Shown here piece by piece: positions 51,915 to 61,295 of a stretch of 64,000 bases of DNA; the stretch's first letter is position 1, and every line of letters starts with the position of its first letter. The stretch covers positions 124,001-188,000 of the forward strand of contig NZ_JACHZQ010000003.1 of the NCBI RefSeq assembly GCF_014193655.1, written 5' to 3'. The stretch comes from Rhizobium sp. BK313 (GTDB lineage: Bacteria > Pseudomonadota > Alphaproteobacteria > Rhizobiales > Rhizobiaceae). A program made the position numbers and the translations under genes. The notes under the pieces are model-generated. The model searched no databases. It saw only the letters and a list, made by a program, of their open reading frames with translations, and was not told where the DNA came from.

Positions 51915-52913
51915 CTAGATCATCCGGTCCGGAAAGCGGTCCCGCCAGGCCGGCAGCGCGCCGTCGACGGGCAGCGCCGTCGCCTCGTAGACGCCGCGCG
52001 CAATCGCGCGCGCCATGACGATGGTGGCGAGATGGCAGAGTTCCATAAAGCTTTGCAGGTCGTCTCTTTCGTGTTTGCCGGTGGAGGCAGCAAAAACCGT
52101 GTCGCCGTCGAGCGGCAGATGCGCGGGCAAAAGCGCGCGGGCAAGGCCGTCATGGCCGCAGATCGACAGTCGATGCGCTTCCGCCTTGGTCAACGCCGCA
52201 TCGGTGACGATGGCGCCGATCGTTGTTGCTGTTACATTCGTGCCCTTCAGCCTGAGGCGCGTGTCGATGGTTTTGGGCATGCCAAGGCCGCCGAATTCGC
52301 TGCCGACCTCGAAGGGTGCGGCCCAGAAATGCGGTCCCTCGCCGATGGTCGCCGAACCCAGCGCGTTGACGGCAACGATGGCCGCGATCCTATGTCCTCG
52401 GCTGCTGACGGCGCTGGCCGAGCCGAGTCCGCCCTTGACCGTTGCTGTCGTCGCACCCGCGCCAGCGCCGGCCGTGCCGAGCGGGAAGGCCCCCTTGCCC
52501 GCTGCCTTGAAGGCGGCATAACCCATATCGCGATAGGGCGAATGCAGGCCCCAGTCCTTGTTGCCGCCATTGATGAGATCGAAGAGGATCGCCTGCGGCA
52601 CCAGCGGCACCCGCGCGGTGCCGACCTGCAGGCCGCGGCCGATGTCGCGCAAGCCCGCCTGCACGCCACCAGCCGCATCGAGCCCGAAGGCCGAGCCGCC
52701 CGACAGCACCAGGCCGTCGACCACGCCGACCGTCATCGCCGGATCGAGCAATGCCGTGTCCCGTCCCCCCGGCGCACCGCCGAGCACGGAGCAGGAAGCG
52801 ACTGCCGGCTCATCGAAGATGATGGCAGTGACGCCGGAGCCTAGCGCAAGATCGGTGCAATGACCGACGGCGACGCCTTCGATATCGGTCAGGAGATTGA
52901 GGAGATCAGCCAA
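51915..52913 (-). CDS. P1-family peptidase (DmpA-like), 332 aa
   Basis: The protein starts NLLTDIEGVAVGHCTDLALG and has LGGAPGGRDTALLDP, GLVLSGGSAFGLDAAGGVQ and NVTATTIGAIVTDAALTK, which are characteristic of the DmpA/L-aminopeptidase D-Ala-esterase family. These Ntn-hydrolases cleave themselves before a Ser or Thr in the last segment to form two chains. They cleave aminopeptides and beta-aminopeptides. It is followed by the LysR gene on the same strand, and with the peptide transporter suggests a peptide uptake and use locus. Confidence 0.88.
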   Translation of the reverse strand: MADLLNLLTDIEGVAVGHCTDLALGSGVTAIIFDEPAVASCSVLGGAPGGRDTALLDPAMTVGVVDGLVLSGGSAFGLDAAGGVQAGLRDIGRGLQVGTARVPLVPQAILFDLINGGNKDWGLHSPYRDMGYAAFKAAGKGAFPLGTAGAGAGATTATVKGGLGSASAVSSRGHRIAAIVAVNALGSATIGEGPHFWAAPFEVGSEFGGLGMPKTIDTRLRLKGTNVTATTIGAIVTDAALTKAEAHRLSICGHDGLARALLPAHLPLDGDTVFAASTGKHERDDLQSFMELCHLATIVMARAIARGVYEATALPVDGALPAWRDRFPDRMI

Positions 52914-53231
52914 TGAAAAATCCTTCGCCTTCGAAGCGCGAGGTCGTCATGCCGATAGGATCGCAAAGAGGGGGAAAAGACAAGATGGGTTTGCGGCGAT
53001 TGATGTTGCCGGGGCCGACCCTTCTGATTCGGGCACCAGCCGTCTGCGCTGTCACTATGTCGGCCGTGCACCTAATCATGAAGGACGGAGCGTGCACGAG
53101 CTTTAAGGAACGCTAAATTGATCTGCGGCCTGAGCGACGGGATCAGCCCTCATGGCGAGGTGGCGCGTAGCGCCCTCGAACGACGAGGGCTGGTGATGTG
53201 GTCATGTAAGGGAAACGGCTAAGCCGATCCA
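52914..53231. other. Region without a convincing gene
   Basis: Small plus-strand frames at 52897-53106 and 52913-53116 lack good ribosome-binding sites and look spurious. The region contains the promoter of the minus-strand P1 peptidase gene and ends with a hairpin at 53221-53249. Nothing else is recognisable. Confidence 0.4.
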
Positions 53232-53249
53232 TCAAACGTGGATCGGCTT
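53221..53249 (-). terminator. Hairpin at the end of the 64-residue protein gene
   Basis: AAGCCGATCCA pairs perfectly with TGGATCGGCTT around a seven-base loop. The stop codon of the minus-strand gene ends within the loop. The T-run after it is weak, so it may be a terminator or an mRNA 3' end stabiliser. Confidence 0.6.
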
Positions 53250-53426
53250 GGCCTGCTGGCGGATGAGGAGATCGCGGATGGCGAGTTTGACCTCGTCCGT
53301 GCTTCTGAAACGCTGTTCGTCCAGATCGTGGACGTGGTACTTCACAGCGATGAACTTCAGCCGGTCTTCATCCGGAACGACGATGCCGACGGGAACGCCA
53401 GCATATTCGATGACTTGCTTCTTCAT
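53232..53426 (-). CDS. Small protein, 64 aa
   Basis: The product starts MKKQVIEYAGVPVGIVVPDED and continues with LKFIAVKYHVHDLDEQRF, then SVDEVKLAIRDLL-like helix. A good GGAGG ribosome-binding site precedes the ATG. It is small, alpha/beta-like, lacks Cys and membrane segments. I have seen no function for such proteins but the protein-like composition, start and hairpin at the stop make it a real gene. Confidence 0.7.
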   Translation of the reverse strand: MKKQVIEYAGVPVGIVVPDEDRLKFIAVKYHVHDLDEQRFRSTDEVKLAIRDLLIRQQAKPIHV

Positions 53427-53937
53427 AAAAAATACTCCCTCCGCGCCCTAGCGGCGCAGACATGGCGAATTGACTGTTTGAATCCGATAAGGGGACGAAC
53501 GTCACATTCGACAGCGCGGGCGGGAGAGCGCGCCCGAGCGGTCATGGCCAAGCACGGACCGCCCAAGGATCGAAGCGATGACTTTAAAATTCAGCATGTC
53601 ACTTTCCTTAGTTGGCGTTGTACTTGTGTGGGCTCCAATTATGGAGCCCGCGATCCGGTGTGCTATTGTCTATAATCTTGCTAGAGAATAGCAATTCCAT
53701 CCTCAGAAACATATTCCGAAAGATGTCAAAATATCGACGATCGAGAAAATAAAATTCCGTATCCAACAAGTTGCGAGAAAGGCTGTATCAACTTCCACGC
53801 AACCGCCCGTACCGGAACGGCATCGCCGATCACCGACAAACAGATAGGAATAGCCATGAGATTCGACAATGCCCCGAGAGGATTAAAATCGGTTCGTCAC
53901 CAAATCTTCTCAAAGGTTAACGCTGGAGATGATGGGC
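53427..53937. other. Intergenic region with one possible small membrane-protein ORF
   Basis: This stretch carries no long frame. A 37-codon frame at 53578-53691 encodes a hydrophobic peptide and is listed separately. The right half is AT-rich and should contain the terminator of the minus-strand fusion gene (stop 53938), but I see no clear hairpin with T-run. Confidence 0.4.
53578..53691 (+). CDS. Possible 37-residue membrane peptide
   Basis: ATG at 53578 has AAGGA eight to nine bases upstream. The translation starts MTLKFSMSLSLVGVVLVWAP and contains one hydrophobic helix (about 7-19) with a short polar tail. It fits a single-pass small membrane protein, but small frames are common by chance. 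It overlaps in another frame with an alternative frame ending at 53675. Confidence 0.3.
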   Translation: MTLKFSMSLSLVGVVLVWAPIMEPAIRCAIVYNLARE

Positions 53938-56865
53938 CTAGAAGCCATCCTCCAGCGCCTTTTCCAGGGCTTTGACGAAGAAATCCGCGCTATCAGCCGA
54001 AAGACAAAGCGGCGGTTTTATCTTCAACACATTAAGGTGATCGCCGGTCGGCTGCATGACGACGCCGAGTTCTAGCAGCCGTTCGCAGATGGCGGCCGTC
54101 TCTTCCGTGGCTGGCGTCAGCGTCTCGTGGTCGCGGACGAATTCGACGCCGAGATAGAGGCCCATGCCATGCACCGCACCGATCAGCGGGAAATGCTCCA
54201 TCAGCGCGATCAATCCTGCCTTCAAATGATCGCCGATGATGCGGGCATTCTCCTGCAGGCCCTCGTCGCTCATGATGTCGAGCACGGTAAGACCGACGAC
54301 CGAGCTCACCGGACTGCCACCGGCCGACGAGAAGAAATAGCCCTCTTTCTCCAGTGATTCGGCGATCTCCCGCCTGGTAATGACAGCGCCGAGCGGATGG
54401 CCATTGCCCATGCCTTTGGCAATGGTGATGACATCCGGCACGACGTCCTGTTGCTCGAAACCCCAGAAGTGGTGGCCGAGCCGGCCGTAACCCACCTGCA
54501 CCTCGTCGGCGATGCAGACGCCGCCGCGTTTCCGGACGGCAGCGTAGACATCGGCGAGATAGCCGCGCGGCAGGGCGATGCCGCCGGCATTGCCGTAGAC
54601 AGATTCGGCAATGAAGCCGGCGAGACCCTCGGCCTTCTCGTCGATGGTCTCCAGCAGGGTCGTAACGCCGGCCAGGTAGTCTACCGCTGAATCCGGGCCG
54701 CGGAATGGGCCACGATAGGTGTTGGGCGAAACGAGCGGATGCACCCAGTCCGGCCGCGTCGTCAACGCCTGCGGATTGTCGGCGATGGAGGTGGAGACGG
54801 CGTCGCTCGCCAGCGTCCAGCCATGATAGGCCTCCAGCAGGCAAAGCATATTTTTCCTGCCGGTATGCGCCCAGGCAAGCCGGATGGCGAGATCATTGGC
54901 TTCCGAACCGCTGTTGACAAGGAAGACGCTGTCGAGGCCGTCTGGCGCCAGCGCCGCCAGCCGTTCGGAAAATTCGGCGACGGCGGCATAATGGAAGCGG
55001 GAATTGGTGTTAAGCCGCGACCATTGCCGTTCGATGGCGGCCGTCAGCCGCGGATGCGCATGGCCGAGCATGGTCACGTTGTTGACCATGTCGAGATAAG
55101 CGCGGCCTTCCGTGTCGAACACGAACTCATGCCAGCCGCGCTCGATCTGCGGCGGGGCGTCGTAATAATGCTTTTGCGGCTTGGCGAAATGCGCTTCGCG
55201 CCGCGCCAGAAGTGCGGCACTGTCCAGGCGCGGCGCTTCGCAGGCTTCGCTCAGCAGGATCGCCGGCGAGGGGCATATGGCCGACCAGCCATCGGCCTGA
55301 TGGGCCGTGGCAAAGAGCGGCGGCACCAGCCCCAGGACGCGGCAGAGCTGCACACGCAGCCCGCCGATGGCGGAGCCCTCGCTGCCGATCGTGCCGATGA
55401 TCGCGCCTTGCTCGATTCCTGTACCCTCTTCCAGCGCGCACTCGACGCCGTCGAGATGCAGGCTGAGCGCTTCGCCCATCAGCACGAGATGCTGGCCGTG
55501 CCATTGGATACGCCCGGCAAATGGGGCAGTGACCGTCGTGCCGGCCGGCAGGCAGACATCGCTATGCAGCGCGAAATTCTGCGGCGGCGTCACGCTTAGG
55601 AGATCGGCATGCGACAGGCGGAATTCGCCATACCGAGTCGCAGCCGTGCCGGAAGCTATGGCCGCCTTGGCGAGCAGCCGCCAGTCCATGTCCGGCTTCT
55701 GCCAATTGCCGTCGAAAAAATGCGGGCTGGTTGCGGAAAGATCGACAGCGGCAATATGGTCCGGCGCAATGTCCGGCAGCAATGCGGACCAGTGATCGGT
55801 AGCGATTGGGGCAATGTCGATGCCGGCGGCCCGGAGGATCGCCGCTTCCATCACTTCCGGCTGCGCGCCGGTGGCGACGTCGAAAATCTCACGCTCGAGT
55901 TTGAGATTGCCGCGCACATAGTCGTTGTCGGGGTCGATGGCCAGCTGCTGTTCGCCGCTGGCGGCGAGAATCACCGCACGAGCGACGATCAGTGGCCAGA
56001 GCGCCTTCAACTCGGCTTCCTCAAGCGGGTAGACCGCATGATAGGCCTTGATGGCTGGGATGATGTAGAAGGGATCGCCTTCGGCGTGGTGGAGCAGCGA
56101 GGCGCAGGTGACGGCGAGGTCGCCCACCAGCCAGCCCTGGATGATGTCGCCGAAATCGATCACCCCATCCGGAATCGGTTGCCCATGCGCATCTGGGTGA
56201 CTGACGACATTGTCGTCGGTGACGTCGTGATGGACAGGCTGCACGCGAAGCCCGCTCGCAAGCGGCTGGATGCGCTTGACGGCCGCAACCATTGCCTTGG
56301 CGATGCGGTCGCGCGCCTCGTGATCGGTGATCGCCGACAGGAGCTGCACGGCGACCGGCCCCGCGCGGCGCAGGTCCCATTGCAGGCTGCGGTGAAGGCC
56401 GGGATGGTCGAAATCCGCGAGATCGCGGGCGAGCCGGGCTGAGAGGGCGCCGAGCGCCGAGACCGAGGCGATGGGCAGATGCTTGCGCCGCGTCAGGGAT
56501 CGACCGGGGAGATAGCTAAGGAGCCGGACGAGATAATCCTGTTCGCGAATGGTAACGGCGAGGATGTCCCGGCCGTTCAGCGAGGGCACGATATTGGGAA
56601 CGCGCGGCGCATCCGGTTTGGTATGCAGATGGCGGATGGCGGCGTTCTGCGCCTCCAGTTCGACGGTGTCGTATTCCGTCCGGCAGATCTTCAGAACGTA
56701 GCTGTTGTCGCCGGCGTCGATGCGGTAGTTGCGGTCCTGCTGGCTGCCGAGTTCGGTGAGCGTTCCGGCCAGACCGTAATGCGTCTGCAAGATCTCCGCC
56801 GCCGCTTCCGGCGTGGTATCCGGCCTTGACAGTTGCATGCGATTGACGAGCGCGGCGTCGGTCAT
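53938..56865 (-). CDS. Kinase / LytM-like / class III PLP-enzyme fusion, 975 aa
   Basis: Residues about 25-300 are an aminoglycoside-phosphotransferase-like kinase (YRIDAGDNSYVLKI, later VQPVHHDVTDDNVVSH and GVIDFGDIIQGW as catalytic and metal segments). A degenerate LytM/M23-like domain (LPAGTTVTAPFAGRIQWHG, about 450-540) lacks the usual zinc His residues. The last 400 residues are a class III PLP enzyme with VCIADEVQVGYGRLG and ITIAKGMGNGHPLGAVIT, where Lys holds PLP. In animals, hydroxylysine kinase and phosphohydroxylysine phospholyase are separate; rhizobia are known to have them fused. Ethanolamine-phosphate phospholyase is the alternative activity. The start is ATG 56865. Confidence 0.85.
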   Translation of the reverse strand: MTDAALVNRMQLSRPDTTPEAAAEILQTHYGLAGTLTELGSQQDRNYRIDAGDNSYVLKICRTEYDTVELEAQNAAIRHLHTKPDAPRVPNIVPSLNGRDILAVTIREQDYLVRLLSYLPGRSLTRRKHLPIASVSALGALSARLARDLADFDHPGLHRSLQWDLRRAGPVAVQLLSAITDHEARDRIAKAMVAAVKRIQPLASGLRVQPVHHDVTDDNVVSHPDAHGQPIPDGVIDFGDIIQGWLVGDLAVTCASLLHHAEGDPFYIIPAIKAYHAVYPLEEAELKALWPLIVARAVILAASGEQQLAIDPDNDYVRGNLKLEREIFDVATGAQPEVMEAAILRAAGIDIAPIATDHWSALLPDIAPDHIAAVDLSATSPHFFDGNWQKPDMDWRLLAKAAIASGTAATRYGEFRLSHADLLSVTPPQNFALHSDVCLPAGTTVTAPFAGRIQWHGQHLVLMGEALSLHLDGVECALEEGTGIEQGAIIGTIGSEGSAIGGLRVQLCRVLGLVPPLFATAHQADGWSAICPSPAILLSEACEAPRLDSAALLARREAHFAKPQKHYYDAPPQIERGWHEFVFDTEGRAYLDMVNNVTMLGHAHPRLTAAIERQWSRLNTNSRFHYAAVAEFSERLAALAPDGLDSVFLVNSGSEANDLAIRLAWAHTGRKNMLCLLEAYHGWTLASDAVSTSIADNPQALTTRPDWVHPLVSPNTYRGPFRGPDSAVDYLAGVTTLLETIDEKAEGLAGFIAESVYGNAGGIALPRGYLADVYAAVRKRGGVCIADEVQVGYGRLGHHFWGFEQQDVVPDVITIAKGMGNGHPLGAVITRREIAESLEKEGYFFSSAGGSPVSSVVGLTVLDIMSDEGLQENARIIGDHLKAGLIALMEHFPLIGAVHGMGLYLGVEFVRDHETLTPATEETAAICERLLELGVVMQPTGDHLNVLKIKPPLCLSADSADFFVKALEKALEDGF

Positions 56866-56983
56866 GGCACCCCCGAATGGTTCATCTGCGTCGACACTAA
56901 ACCATTCCGTCCAAAAGAAAATCACCGAAAATAAATTGGGTGATCGAACGATAAGACGAAAGATAGGCCCCCGATTGCAGGTG

Positions 56984-57025
56984 CCTAGAGCGCCGTGCGT
57001 TCAGAACGCACAAAGGTCGCTCTAG
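56984..57025. repeat. Palindrome upstream of the fusion gene
   Basis: CTAGAGCG and CGCTCTAG are the arms, with GTGCGTT and AACGCAC forming an inner stem. A diverged partial copy appears at about 57090-57128 (GTGCGCTGTGCGTTCA to TCGCTCCAGC). It lies between the fusion gene and a secreted-protein gene. Confidence 0.75.
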
Positions 57026-57036
57026 CTTTTTTGAAT

Positions 57037-57089
57037 CTTGAGCATCTTATCCGTTTGCAGGTGATTCCACCTGCAAGCGGATGCTCAAG
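57037..57089. repeat. Second palindrome upstream of the fusion gene
   Basis: CTTGAGCAT and ATGCTCAAG are the outer arms, and TTTGCAGGTG with CACCTGCAA forms the inner stem around ATTC. It follows directly on the CTAGAGCG palindrome. The block looks like a composite intergenic repeat and may also serve as terminator for the gene at 57150. Confidence 0.7.
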
Positions 57090-57149
57090 TGCGCTGTGCG
57101 TTCATTTGAGAACACCAAGGTCGCTCCAGCTTTTGATCTTGAGCGGACT

Positions 57150-57710
57150 TTACTCCACCTCGATTGAATAGCTGCAGCCGGCCAACGTTTTACCGGGATG
57201 GTAGATATCGGTCGAGACGTCGAGGGCAATGCGCGTATGCAGCACCGTGTCGGAATTCTCCAATTGCTCCTTGTTGGAGAATATCTCCTTTTCGGCAAGG
57301 AATTTGTCGAACCTGTCGACCGCGGCGGTGACATCCAGCTCCTTGGCAAGCGGATGCGGGTCGGCCTCGTTGAGCAGGGCAAGTGGACCGGAGGAAGCGA
57401 AGGCGATCCTGTCGGTCTGTCGCCCGAAAACGGTGATCGGCTTTGCCAGCTTGAATTCTCGCAGCAGAAGACTGTTCGACGGCTGTTCGGTAATGCCGAA
57501 CTGCCTCATCGCCTCGGTGCTTTCCGGTCCCGTCAGCCACATGGCAAAGCCGTTAAAGCTGGGCACGTCATACGTCGTGCATTCGATCAGCTTGGCGAGA
57601 TCGATCTTTGAAGGGTCTTCCTCCGATGTCATCGCGGCAATCGAGACCTGAGTGCTTACAAAGATAGCAAGGGCTGAGAGCGGCAGGACTCTATTCAGAT
57701 ATGATCGCAT
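57150..57710 (-). CDS. Secreted protein of unknown function, 186 aa
   Basis: A strong GGAGGAGG precedes the ATG at 57710. The start MRSYLNRVLPLSALAIFVST followed by QVSIAA is a signal peptide. The mature protein has two Cys (ECTTY and AGCSY) at its ends, which could form a disulphide, and no membrane segment. The product is not recognisable. It stands alone, with palindromic repeats downstream and purU upstream on the same strand. Confidence 0.65.
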   Translation of the reverse strand: MRSYLNRVLPLSALAIFVSTQVSIAAMTSEEDPSKIDLAKLIECTTYDVPSFNGFAMWLTGPESTEAMRQFGITEQPSNSLLLREFKLAKPITVFGRQTDRIAFASSGPLALLNEADPHPLAKELDVTAAVDRFDKFLAEKEIFSNKEQLENSDTVLHTRIALDVSTDIYHPGKTLAGCSYSIEVE

Positions 57711-57908
57711 TTTCCTCCTCCACAACCTTCAAGCGATTCGATATCGGCCGCATTAAATCGCAATTCGGCGGGAAAAGGAAATAGTGGTCCTCCAGACCAA
57801 ATCGCGCGTTTGCGACGCGGCGTCATCTGGCGACTCGAAACGGTCCGCTAGAGCATCTCGCTTTCAGGATATGTCCTAGGCCGTGTCGCCGGATGCGCCG
57901 CGCGCGTC

Positions 57909-58793
57909 TTACCCCATGCGTTCTGAGGCATAGGAGCCCGGGCTTGCCGGGAAGACGATGGTGCGGTTGCCATTGAGGAAGGTGCGGTAGTGGATATGGG
58001 CATGGATGGCCCGGGCCAGCACCTGGCTTTCGACATCGCGGCCGATCGACACATAATCGTCGGCCGACTGCGCATGCGTGATGCGCGCCGTGTCCTGCTC
58101 GATGATCGGACCCTCGTCGAGATCGCCGGTGACGTAATGCGCCGTCGCCCCGATCAGCTTGACGCCGCGCTCATAGGCCTGCTTGTAGGGGTTGGCACCC
58201 TTGAAGCTCGGCAGGAAGGAATGGTGGATGTTGATGATCCGGCCCGACATCTTCTTGCACAGCGCATCCGACAACACCTGCATGTAGCGGGCGAGCACGA
58301 TCAGTTCGGTGCCGGTCTGCTCGACAAGCTCCAGCAATTGGGCTTCGGCCTGCGGCTTGTTGTCCTTCGTCACCTTGATGTGGTGGAAGGGGATGTCGTG
58401 GTTGACGACCACCTTCTGGTAATCGAAATGGTTGGAGACGACGCCGACGATGTCGATCGGCAGCGCGCCGATCTTCCAGCGGTACAGCAGGTCGTTGAGG
58501 CAATGGCCGAAGCGCGACACCATCAGCAGCACCTTCATGCGCGTGTGGGCATCGTAGATCTCGGCCTCCATCTCGAATTTCTTGGCGACCGGCTTGAAGC
58601 CGTCGACCAGCGTCTCCTGGCCCACCCCTTCCTCGGAGATGAAGGAGACGCGCATGAAGAACTTGCCGGTATCGAGATCGTCGAACTGGCTGGAGTCGAC
58701 GATGTTGCAGCCCTGATCGGCCAGATAGTTCGCTATCGCCGCAACGATCCCACGCGTCGATTTGCACGATACCCGTAGAACATAGCTCTTCAT
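57909..58793 (-). CDS. purU: Formyltetrahydrofolate deformylase
   Basis: The 294-residue enzyme hydrolyses 10-formyl-tetrahydrofolate to formate and tetrahydrofolate. An N-terminal ACT domain (residues about 1-85; YVLRVSCKSTRGIVAAIANYL) is followed by the formyltransferase domain with LIVLARYMQVLS, INIHHSFLPSFKGANPYKQA and IGATAHYVTGDLDEGPIIEQ, which carries the catalytic His and Asp. Length is normal. It is monocistronic here. In rhizobia the gene is often near methionine or one-carbon genes; none are seen here. Confidence 0.95.
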   Translation of the reverse strand: MKSYVLRVSCKSTRGIVAAIANYLADQGCNIVDSSQFDDLDTGKFFMRVSFISEEGVGQETLVDGFKPVAKKFEMEAEIYDAHTRMKVLLMVSRFGHCLNDLLYRWKIGALPIDIVGVVSNHFDYQKVVVNHDIPFHHIKVTKDNKPQAEAQLLELVEQTGTELIVLARYMQVLSDALCKKMSGRIINIHHSFLPSFKGANPYKQAYERGVKLIGATAHYVTGDLDEGPIIEQDTARITHAQSADDYVSIGRDVESQVLARAIHAHIHYRTFLNGNRTIVFPASPGSYASERMG

Positions 58794-58986
58794 GTCTCTT
58801 CCCTCGTAACGCGGCTCGTCGTCTCGCCGCTCGCTTATAGCAATCGAAAGGCACGGGAAAGCTCCCCGCCCATTCCTCGCGACAGAGCTTAAGATAGGTG
58901 GAGGAAAACTCCGTTCCCATTGCGCCTTTCAGCCGCGTATCCCCGTCGTTCGAAAGGAAAGCCGCAGCAAATCGATGGGCAACGGC

Positions 58987-60024
58987 TCAGGCGATGGCCG
59001 CCTGCTTCTTTTTCCATTTTCCCCAGCGGCTCGGCGTCGTCAGCTCATGGACGATCGCGCCGCCGATCGCCGAGCCGACGATGCAGCAACTAACGAAGAC
59101 AGGGCCATGCGCCATGATATCGATCTTCAGCACGCCGCAGACGACGCGCAGAAACGCCAGCGTGAAGGCATGGGTGATGTAGATGCTGTAGGAGGCATCG
59201 CCGAGATAGCTCAGCCAGCCGATGATGGGCAGCTTGGAGAAATTGATCGAGACCGCCGAGTAGAGAATGACGACGGCCGGAATGCCCCACATATAGGAGC
59301 GCATGCTGGCATCGCAAAGCGTCTCGTTGATCAGCAGGAAGGCGAAGCCGACCACCAAGGCAGGCCAGGCCACCGCCTGCGGCAGCAGCAGTTTTTCGAG
59401 ATAAAGCTTGGCGAGAACGACGCCCGCAAGGAATTCATAGATGATCGGGTCGCCATAAACCGTGGTGGCCGTCGTCGCCACCGGAAACAGCCGGCAGGCG
59501 AGGATGATCGCCGTCATCGTGCCGAAGAGGGCATAGAGACGCCATTTTTCGCGCACGACCAGCAACAGGCCGAAAACGAAATAGAAGAACATCTCGTAGT
59601 TCAGCGTCCAGCCGGGCACGACGACGGGAGCGATGAGGGCGGGATCGGCGGGATTGCGCCAGGGCAGGAACAGAAGGGAAGCCGCAAGGTGCGGAATGTC
59701 GAACACCGTCGATTTCAGGATCGATGGCGCAACGAGAGCGACGGCGGCGGAAAACAATGTCGCCAGCCAATAAAGCGGCACGATGCGCTGGATGCGGCGG
59801 CGATAGAAATCGAGCGGGCGCATTTGGCGTCCGGTCGTGGTCAGCCACATGACGAAGCCGCTGAGCACGAAGAAGATATCGACACCGGTCTCGCCGAAGA
59901 GATGGAATTGCCAGTCGAAGCCGGAATTGACCTTCGGCACCTGCAGCACCGAATGGAAATAGACGACCATCAGCGCAGCGATGGCGCGCAGATACTGCAA
60001 TTGAACAAGCATCTCGATCCTCAT
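58987..60024 (-). CDS. Acyltransferase-3 family membrane protein, ExoZ-like
   Basis: The 345-residue protein has about ten hydrophobic segments and the start LQYLRAIAALMVVYFHSV with the conserved Arg and His, followed by FGETGVDIFFVLSGFVMW, both typical of the OafA/ExoZ acyltransferase family. ExoZ-type proteins acetylate exopolysaccharide. It is immediately downstream of the polymerase-like gene (27-base gap), so the two likely act on the same polysaccharide. The exact start is uncertain (60024 or 60012). Confidence 0.85.
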   Translation of the reverse strand: MRIEMLVQLQYLRAIAALMVVYFHSVLQVPKVNSGFDWQFHLFGETGVDIFFVLSGFVMWLTTTGRQMRPLDFYRRRIQRIVPLYWLATLFSAAVALVAPSILKSTVFDIPHLAASLLFLPWRNPADPALIAPVVVPGWTLNYEMFFYFVFGLLLVVREKWRLYALFGTMTAIILACRLFPVATTATTVYGDPIIYEFLAGVVLAKLYLEKLLLPQAVAWPALVVGFAFLLINETLCDASMRSYMWGIPAVVILYSAVSINFSKLPIIGWLSYLGDASYSIYITHAFTLAFLRVVCGVLKIDIMAHGPVFVSCCIVGSAIGGAIVHELTTPSRWGKWKKKQAAIA

Positions 60025-60050
60025 GCGGCCTTGGCCGACACAATGCAAGG

Positions 60051-61295
60051 TCAGCCCGGCACTCTGCTGCCATCGACATTTGCCGGCTGTGTCCGGGCAG
60101 TGCGCGGCTTTTCAGAAACGCGCATGTAACCGATCAGCAGCCAAAGCAGCCCGGCAATCTTGATGGAAAAGATCGCCGTGCCGCCGATCATCATATTCAG
60201 GAAAATGAAAAGAGAGAGTGAATGCGCGCAACGTCTTTGCGCCGCGGTATTGCCTGCAGGGTAGAGACAGATGAACAGCCAGAACACGATCAGGCCCAAA
60301 ATCGTCGAGCCATAGATCAGGTAGACATAACCGCTGTCGGCAAATTCGCCGATGCGTGTGATATCAAGGCCAATGATCGCCTGAAAATCCAGATCCAACA
60401 TCTTCTTGATCGTAACGCCGACACGGCCAGTGAAATTGTCACCCACTTCCTCCGGCTTCATGAAATGCACGAAGAAGCCGATGAGAATGATCAATGGCAT
60501 CAGGATGAGGTCGAAGGCTTTCGGGATTTTCGGGAAGACGAAATAGCCGACCACGCAGGTGCAGGAGAAGATCAACATCGTGCGCGTGTCGTTGGTGAGC
60601 AGGATCAGCAGCACAGTCGAAATGCACAAAGTTTTCTCGACGATTCCCAGCTTCGTCCAGAGGGACATGAGATAGATGACGACGACGCCGCAGAAATTGG
60701 CAAGCGATACCTGCTCCAGGAAGAGCGACGAGGAGCGGTGATCGATAAGGCCAAAGGAGAAACGGCCTTCGAAGCCAAGCGCATTGGCGAACAGACCGGT
60801 ATTGTTGAAGCTCGCCTGCTTGATGCCGCGGGTATTCTCGAAATATTCGCCGGGGTGAAAGAGGCTGACATAAAAGGGCGTGCTGACGATCTCGCATATC
60901 AGGAATAGCAGCACGAAAAAGCAACCGATGCGGAAGGCGAGCCTCACCGTCCGCTCGCTCGCCCAACTCCCGATGCCGGCAAAACAGACGATGATCAGCA
61001 CGTTGCGGAACTGGTCGATGAAGGGCACATGGTTCAACACAGTGATGTAGATCGTGATGATCAACGTGAAGATCAGATAAAGGAAGATCGGCAGATCCTC
61101 CTCGTAGATGCCTCGTTTCAACAGATAGGCGACGCTGGAAAGCATCATCAGGCCTTCGCAGAGCACGACATGCGAGACGGAAAGCGGCGTGATGTTGTGA
61201 TTGATATAGGCAAGGATGCAGTTGTAGAGCACTGAAAACAGCGTGATCGCCAGGATCGGGTAATCGATGCGCTGTTTGTCCGTGAGGCTTTTCAT
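60051..61295 (-). CDS. O-antigen ligase/polymerase-like membrane protein
   Basis: The 414-residue protein has about ten to twelve hydrophobic helices with a large polar loop (FYVSLFHPGEYFENTRGIKQ to FGLIDHRSSSLFLEQ) between them, which is the layout of Wzy/WaaL-type polymerases. ILLTNDTRTMLIFS is in the middle. Sequence conservation in this group is low, so the call rests on topology and context. The ATG at 61295 begins the first helix region. It is upstream of an ExoZ-like acyltransferase and near ExoP-like and glucanase genes. Confidence 0.7.
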   Translation of the reverse strand: MKSLTDKQRIDYPILAITLFSVLYNCILAYINHNITPLSVSHVVLCEGLMMLSSVAYLLKRGIYEEDLPIFLYLIFTLIITIYITVLNHVPFIDQFRNVLIIVCFAGIGSWASERTVRLAFRIGCFFVLLFLICEIVSTPFYVSLFHPGEYFENTRGIKQASFNNTGLFANALGFEGRFSFGLIDHRSSSLFLEQVSLANFCGVVVIYLMSLWTKLGIVEKTLCISTVLLILLTNDTRTMLIFSCTCVVGYFVFPKIPKAFDLILMPLIILIGFFVHFMKPEEVGDNFTGRVGVTIKKMLDLDFQAIIGLDITRIGEFADSGYVYLIYGSTILGLIVFWLFICLYPAGNTAAQRRCAHSLSLFIFLNMMIGGTAIFSIKIAGLLWLLIGYMRVSEKPRTARTQPANVDGSRVPG

